From Castellaniella sp041675725 (lineage in GTDB: Bacteria > Pseudomonadota > Gammaproteobacteria > Burkholderiales > Burkholderiaceae_B): 7,752 nt of DNA. The number at the start of each line of letters is the position of its first letter. Positions within the stretch are counted from its first letter, which is position 1. The stretch lies in the NCBI RefSeq assembly GCF_041675725.1, contig NZ_JBAYTI010000092.1, positions 1 to 7,752 of the forward strand, given 5' to 3'. Positions 5,028-7,752 of this stretch are shown here, piece by piece. Both the position numbers and the translations under genes were made by a program. Below the pieces are notes generated by a model. That model worked only from the letters and a program-made list of their open reading frames with translations, did no database searches and was not told the DNA's origin.

Positions 5028-7046
5028 TCATCGTTTAGTGTACACGAGATCCTTACCGGTGTCTGTGCGGGAAGTGCCGACTGTTTCTCTGTTTGTTTCA
5101 GGCATTGGCCCCGCCAATAGTGTGTCACGCGCAAGCCTTGCCGGCGCCGGGCGATACCCGGCCACCCACTGCTGCAGCTGCAGGCGCACCTCGGCGTCGC
5201 CCCGGGGCCGTGGGTGCGTCAGCCAGGCCTCGGCCCGGGCCAGCAGCCCTTCGGGCACCGGTTCGGGCCGCGCGATGTGCAACTTGGGGTGCGGCGTGCG
5301 AAAGACCTTCTCGCTGTCGGCCAATACCTCTTCGTAGAGCTTCTCGCCCGGGCGCAGGCCGGTGAACTGGATGGCGATCTCGTCCAGCGTATGGCCCGAC
5401 AGCTTGATCATGTTGGACGCCAGGTCCACGATCTTCACCGGCTCGCCCATGTCGAGCACAAAGAGCTCGCCGCCCTGGCCCATGGCGGCGGCCTGCAGCA
5501 CCAGCTGCGCGGCCTCGGGGATAGACATGAAATAGCGCGTGATCTCGGGGTGCGTCACCGTCACCGGGCCACCGGCGCGGATCTGCTGCTCGAACTTGGG
5601 GATCACGCTGCCCGCGCTGCCCAGCACATTGCCAAAGCGCACGATCTGCATCCGCGTGCGCGGCCCCGCCATCGGCCCGACGCCCTGGGCCGCCAGCTCT
5701 TCGCACAACATCTCGGCCAGGCGCTTGCTGGCCCCCATCACATTGGTGGGGTTGACCGCCTTGTCGGTGGAGATCAGCACGAAGCGCTCGGCCCCGCAGG
5801 CGCGCGCAGCGCGCGCCGCCACCAACGTGCCCCAGGCATTGTTGCGCACCGCCGACCAGCTATTGTGCACCTCCATCATCGGCACGTGCTTATAGGCGGC
5901 CGCGTGGAACACCAGCTGCGGGCGCCAGCGCGCAAACACCGCCTGCATCGCGGCCTGGTCCTTGACATCCACGGTCAGCGGCACGATGGCGATCTCGGGG
6001 CGGTGCGTGGCGAACCATTGCTGGATGCCGTACAAGGCGAACTCGCCCGCATCCAGCAACACCAGCTGACGCACGCCAAAGCGGGCCAGCTGGCGGCAGA
6101 GCTCGCTGCCGATCGAACCCCCTGCGCCGGTCACCAGCGCGCGCCGGTCTGCCGCCATGGCCTGAATGGGCCCCAGGTCCAGCCGGACGGCATCGCGCCC
6201 CAGCAAATCTTCGGCGCGCACCGGGCGCATCGCGTTGATCGCCACCCGCCCGGTCAGCAGCTCGGACAGCGACGGCACCGTGGTCAGCCGCGCGCCCGCC
6301 TGCAGCGCCGCCTCGGTGATGCGGCGCACCCCCTGGCTGCTCGCCGACGGCATGGCCAGGATCACGTCGTGCGCGTCATGGGTCTTCAGCAGCATCGGCA
6401 GCTCTTCGGTGCCGCCCACCACCCGCACCCCCGAGAGCTCCAGCCCCCACTTGCCGCAGTCATCGTCCACCAGCGCCACCACCTGCCAGCGCGGGCTGGT
6501 CACCAGCTGGCGCAGCAGCGCCGCCCCCGCCGTGCCGGCGCCCACGACCACCACCGGCCGGCGCGATTGCCGGTCTGTCGCACGGCGCTGCTGCAGCTGC
6601 GCCTCGCGCCACATGCGCCAGGCGATGCGCCCGCCCGCCATGAGGGCGATCAGCAGCAGCGGATACAGCACCACGAAAGAGCGCGGGATCAGGCGCCCGG
6701 TGGGCACCAGCAGCACGTACACCATCATGGCCACGAAGGACACGAACACCACCTTGATCAGGCGGCGCAGGTCCGTCAGGCTGGCAAACGCCCACATGCC
6801 CCGGTACAGGCCCATCGCCTGGCAGGTGACCAGTTGCACCGGCAAGAGCGCCGCCAGGCCGATCCAGATCGCCTCGTCCAGGTACGCGGGCCACTCGAAA
6901 TTGAAGCGCAGCAGCACCGCGCCCACCCAGGCCAGGACCACGGCGAGCAGATCGTAGAAAAAGACCAGCAGCGACCGCACGGAGCGCAGGTCGTGCCAGC
7001 GCGGCGCCATGGGCCGCGGAACGTCGCCCGCCCGTCTATGTGGCAT
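5028..7046 (-). CDS. membrane-anchored nucleotide-sugar 4,6-dehydratase/epimerase (WbpM/CapD/PglF family)
   Basis: A 672-residue inner-membrane enzyme. Relatives convert UDP-GlcNAc to the 4-keto-6-deoxy intermediate, the first step towards deoxy-amino sugars such as QuiNAc, FucNAc or bacillosamine; the substrate here is inferred. Four hydrophobic segments lie at about 25-47, 59-78, 97-115 and 122-140. A first Rossmann domain begins with VVVVGAGTAG (165-174). The catalytic extended SDR domain begins with TGAGGSIG (306-313). The motif STDKAVNPTNVMGASKR (426-442) has Met437 where ordinary SDRs have the catalytic Tyr, with Lys441 four residues on: the altered SMK triad of large WbpM-like enzymes. 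LRPGEKLYEE (564-573) is also typical. ATG 7046 overlaps the aminotransferase stop by 11 nt; ATG 7010 (Met13) is an alternative without a clear ribosome binding site. The last ~30 residues are less conserved-looking and coded by less GC-rich DNA. wlbL, capD and wbpM are names of relatives; I cannot choose one. Confidence 0.94.
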   Translation of the reverse strand: MPHRRAGDVPRPMAPRWHDLRSVRSLLVFFYDLLAVVLAWVGAVLLRFNFEWPAYLDEAIWIGLAALLPVQLVTCQAMGLYRGMWAFASLTDLRRLIKVVFVSFVAMMVYVLLVPTGRLIPRSFVVLYPLLLIALMAGGRIAWRMWREAQLQQRRATDRQSRRPVVVVGAGTAGAALLRQLVTSPRWQVVALVDDDCGKWGLELSGVRVVGGTEELPMLLKTHDAHDVILAMPSASSQGVRRITEAALQAGARLTTVPSLSELLTGRVAINAMRPVRAEDLLGRDAVRLDLGPIQAMAADRRALVTGAGGSIGSELCRQLARFGVRQLVLLDAGEFALYGIQQWFATHRPEIAIVPLTVDVKDQAAMQAVFARWRPQLVFHAAAYKHVPMMEVHNSWSAVRNNAWGTLVAARAARACGAERFVLISTDKAVNPTNVMGASKRLAEMLCEELAAQGVGPMAGPRTRMQIVRFGNVLGSAGSVIPKFEQQIRAGGPVTVTHPEITRYFMSIPEAAQLVLQAAAMGQGGELFVLDMGEPVKIVDLASNMIKLSGHTLDEIAIQFTGLRPGEKLYEEVLADSEKVFRTPHPKLHIARPEPVPEGLLARAEAWLTHPRPRGDAEVRLQLQQWVAGYRPAPARLARDTLLAGPMPETNRETVGTSRTDTGKDLVYTKR
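5037..5065 (-). promoter_or_regulatory. candidate sigma-70-type promoter for the export genes
   Basis: On the minus strand, CAGACA (5060-5065, 4 of 6 matches to TTGACA) and TACACT (5037-5042, 4 of 6 matches to TATAAT) are separated by exactly 17 nt. Transcription would start near 5030, some 30 nt before ATG 4998, inside the last codons of the dehydratase gene. The match is modest and chance occurrence is possible. Confidence 0.25.
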
Positions 7047-7752
7047 CGCGCATCACTTCGGCCAATACCCGGCAGGTTTTCTGGATGTGTTCATCTTGCA
7101 GCGTGGGGTGCACCAGGAACATCAGGCTGGTCTCGCCCAAGGCCCGGGCCACAGGCAGGCGCTGCGGGGGGCGCCAGCCCGTGCCGTCGAACGCCTTTTC
7201 CAGGTAGACCTCGGAACAGGAGCCGGTATAGACGGGCACCCCGGCCGCCTGGATGGCCGCCACGATGCGGTCGCGCGACCAGCCCGGCGCCAGCTGTTCG
7301 GGCCGTACGAACACGTAGGCCTTGTAGGCCGCATGCTGGACGTCGTCAGGGCACTCGGGTACGCGCAGGCCCGGCAGCGCGCGCGCCGCTTGCCAGATCG
7401 CCTGCGCGTGCGCCTGGCGCTGCGCCGTCCAGCGCGCCATGCGCTGCAGCTGGATGCGGCCGATGGCGGCCTGCACCTCCGGCATACGCCCATTGGTGCC
7501 AAAAGACTCGTGCAACCAGCGAAAACCCGGCGGGTGCTCGCGTGCATGAACCGCATCCCACGACTTGCCGTGGTCCTTGTAGGCCCACATGCGTTTCCAC
7601 AGCGTGGTGTCGTCCGTGGTGACCATACCGCCCTCACCCGCCGTGGTCATGATCTTGTCCTGGCAGAACGACCAGGCCCCCACGTGGCCAATGGAACCCA
7701 CCGCGCGCCCCTTGTAGCGCGCCCCGTGCGCCTGGGCGCAGTCCTCGATCAC
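7036..7752 (-). CDS. DegT/DnrJ/EryC1-type PLP sugar aminotransferase (5' end off the right edge)
   Basis: The C-terminal 238 codons of an enzyme of the nucleotide-sugar aminotransferase family, which uses glutamate and PLP to convert a keto-sugar to an amino-sugar. The fragment opens with VIEDCAQAHGARYKGRAVG, where the Asp in EDCAQ is the family residue contacting the PLP pyridine nitrogen. SFCQDKIMTTAGEGGMVTT follows, with the Schiff-base Lys (fragment residue 33, near 7654-7656) before the GEGG motif. Further on, FGTNGRMPEVQAAIGRIQL is the usual conserved helix. Family members have about 370-400 residues, so some 140-150 N-terminal residues lie off the window. The product may aminate the 4-keto sugar made by the next gene, but 3-keto substrates are also used in this family, so the sugar is not determined. 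The visible part is intact. Confidence 0.93.
   Translation of the reverse strand: MIEDCAQAHGARYKGRAVGSIGHVGAWSFCQDKIMTTAGEGGMVTTDDTTLWKRMWAYKDHGKSWDAVHAREHPPGFRWLHESFGTNGRMPEVQAAIGRIQLQRMARWTAQRQAHAQAIWQAARALPGLRVPECPDDVQHAAYKAYVFVRPEQLAPGWSRDRIVAAIQAAGVPVYTGSCSEVYLEKAFDGTGWRPPQRLPVARALGETSLMFLVHPTLQDEHIQKTCRVLAEVMRDAT

Noticed and set aside
5028..5031. ATG 5031 as start of the small Gly-rich protein (ATGA overlap with the dehydratase stop)
   Set aside because: It copies the overlap pattern of the other junctions, but it would add MSVTNLLPGGV before the signal peptide and has no well-spaced ribosome binding site. ATG 4998 has AGGGGG just upstream. Kept as an alternative only.
5795..5822. GCGC-rich palindromic stretch inside the dehydratase gene
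   Set aside because: It is explained by Ala/Arg codons (ARAARACGAE) in GC-rich DNA and lies inside the SDR domain; no independent signal.
5214..7622. 802-codon open frame on the + strand opposite the dehydratase and aminotransferase
   Set aside because: It runs antisense across two well-supported genes and their junction, has no recognisable motifs, and has His/Arg/Gln-rich composition typical of shadow frames in GC-rich DNA.

Overview
The window is a GC-rich (roughly 70%) piece of a surface-polysaccharide (capsule or exopolysaccharide) locus. All seven supported genes lie on the minus strand and read from the right edge to the left. The base composition, codon use and gene types fit a betaproteobacterium of the Burkholderiales, perhaps Bordetella or Achromobacter. 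No rRNA or other marker is present, so this placement is an inference.

In transcription order: (1) the C-terminal 238 codons of a DegT/DnrJ/EryC1-type PLP sugar aminotransferase, cut by the right edge; (2) a membrane-anchored nucleotide-sugar 4,6-dehydratase/epimerase of the WbpM/CapD/PglF family, overlapping the aminotransferase by 11 nt; (3) a short secreted Gly/Ala-rich protein resembling GfcA/YjbE; (4) a 735-residue YjbH/GfcD (DUF940) outer-membrane protein; (5) a secreted MORN-repeat protein; (6) a Wzb/Etp low-molecular-weight tyrosine phosphatase with an odd Pro-rich tail; (7) the first 328 residues of a Wza/GfcE outer-membrane polysaccharide export lipoprotein, cut by the left edge.

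The first two genes probably make an amino-deoxy nucleotide sugar. The other five look like export, secretion and regulation functions. The layout recalls the E. coli group 4 capsule operon gfcABCDE-etp-etk, but no gfcB or gfcC homologue lies here, and a periplasmic MORN-repeat protein sits between the gfcD and etp equivalents. A Wzc/Etk tyrosine autokinase would be expected beyond the left edge.

The genes are tightly packed. yjbH/MORN and MORN/phosphatase share 4-nt ATGA stop/start overlaps with good ribosome binding sites, which suggests translational coupling. The only real gap is 133 nt between the small Gly-rich gene and yjbH. It holds two GC-rich inverted repeats and a pyrimidine-rich tract that could act as a partial terminator. 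A relatively AT-rich patch at about 4990-5065 holds a candidate promoter, a 16-bp operator-like palindrome and the ribosome binding site of the small gene. No mobile element, CRISPR array, tRNA or rRNA was seen, and no stretch above 300 nt lacks a gene.
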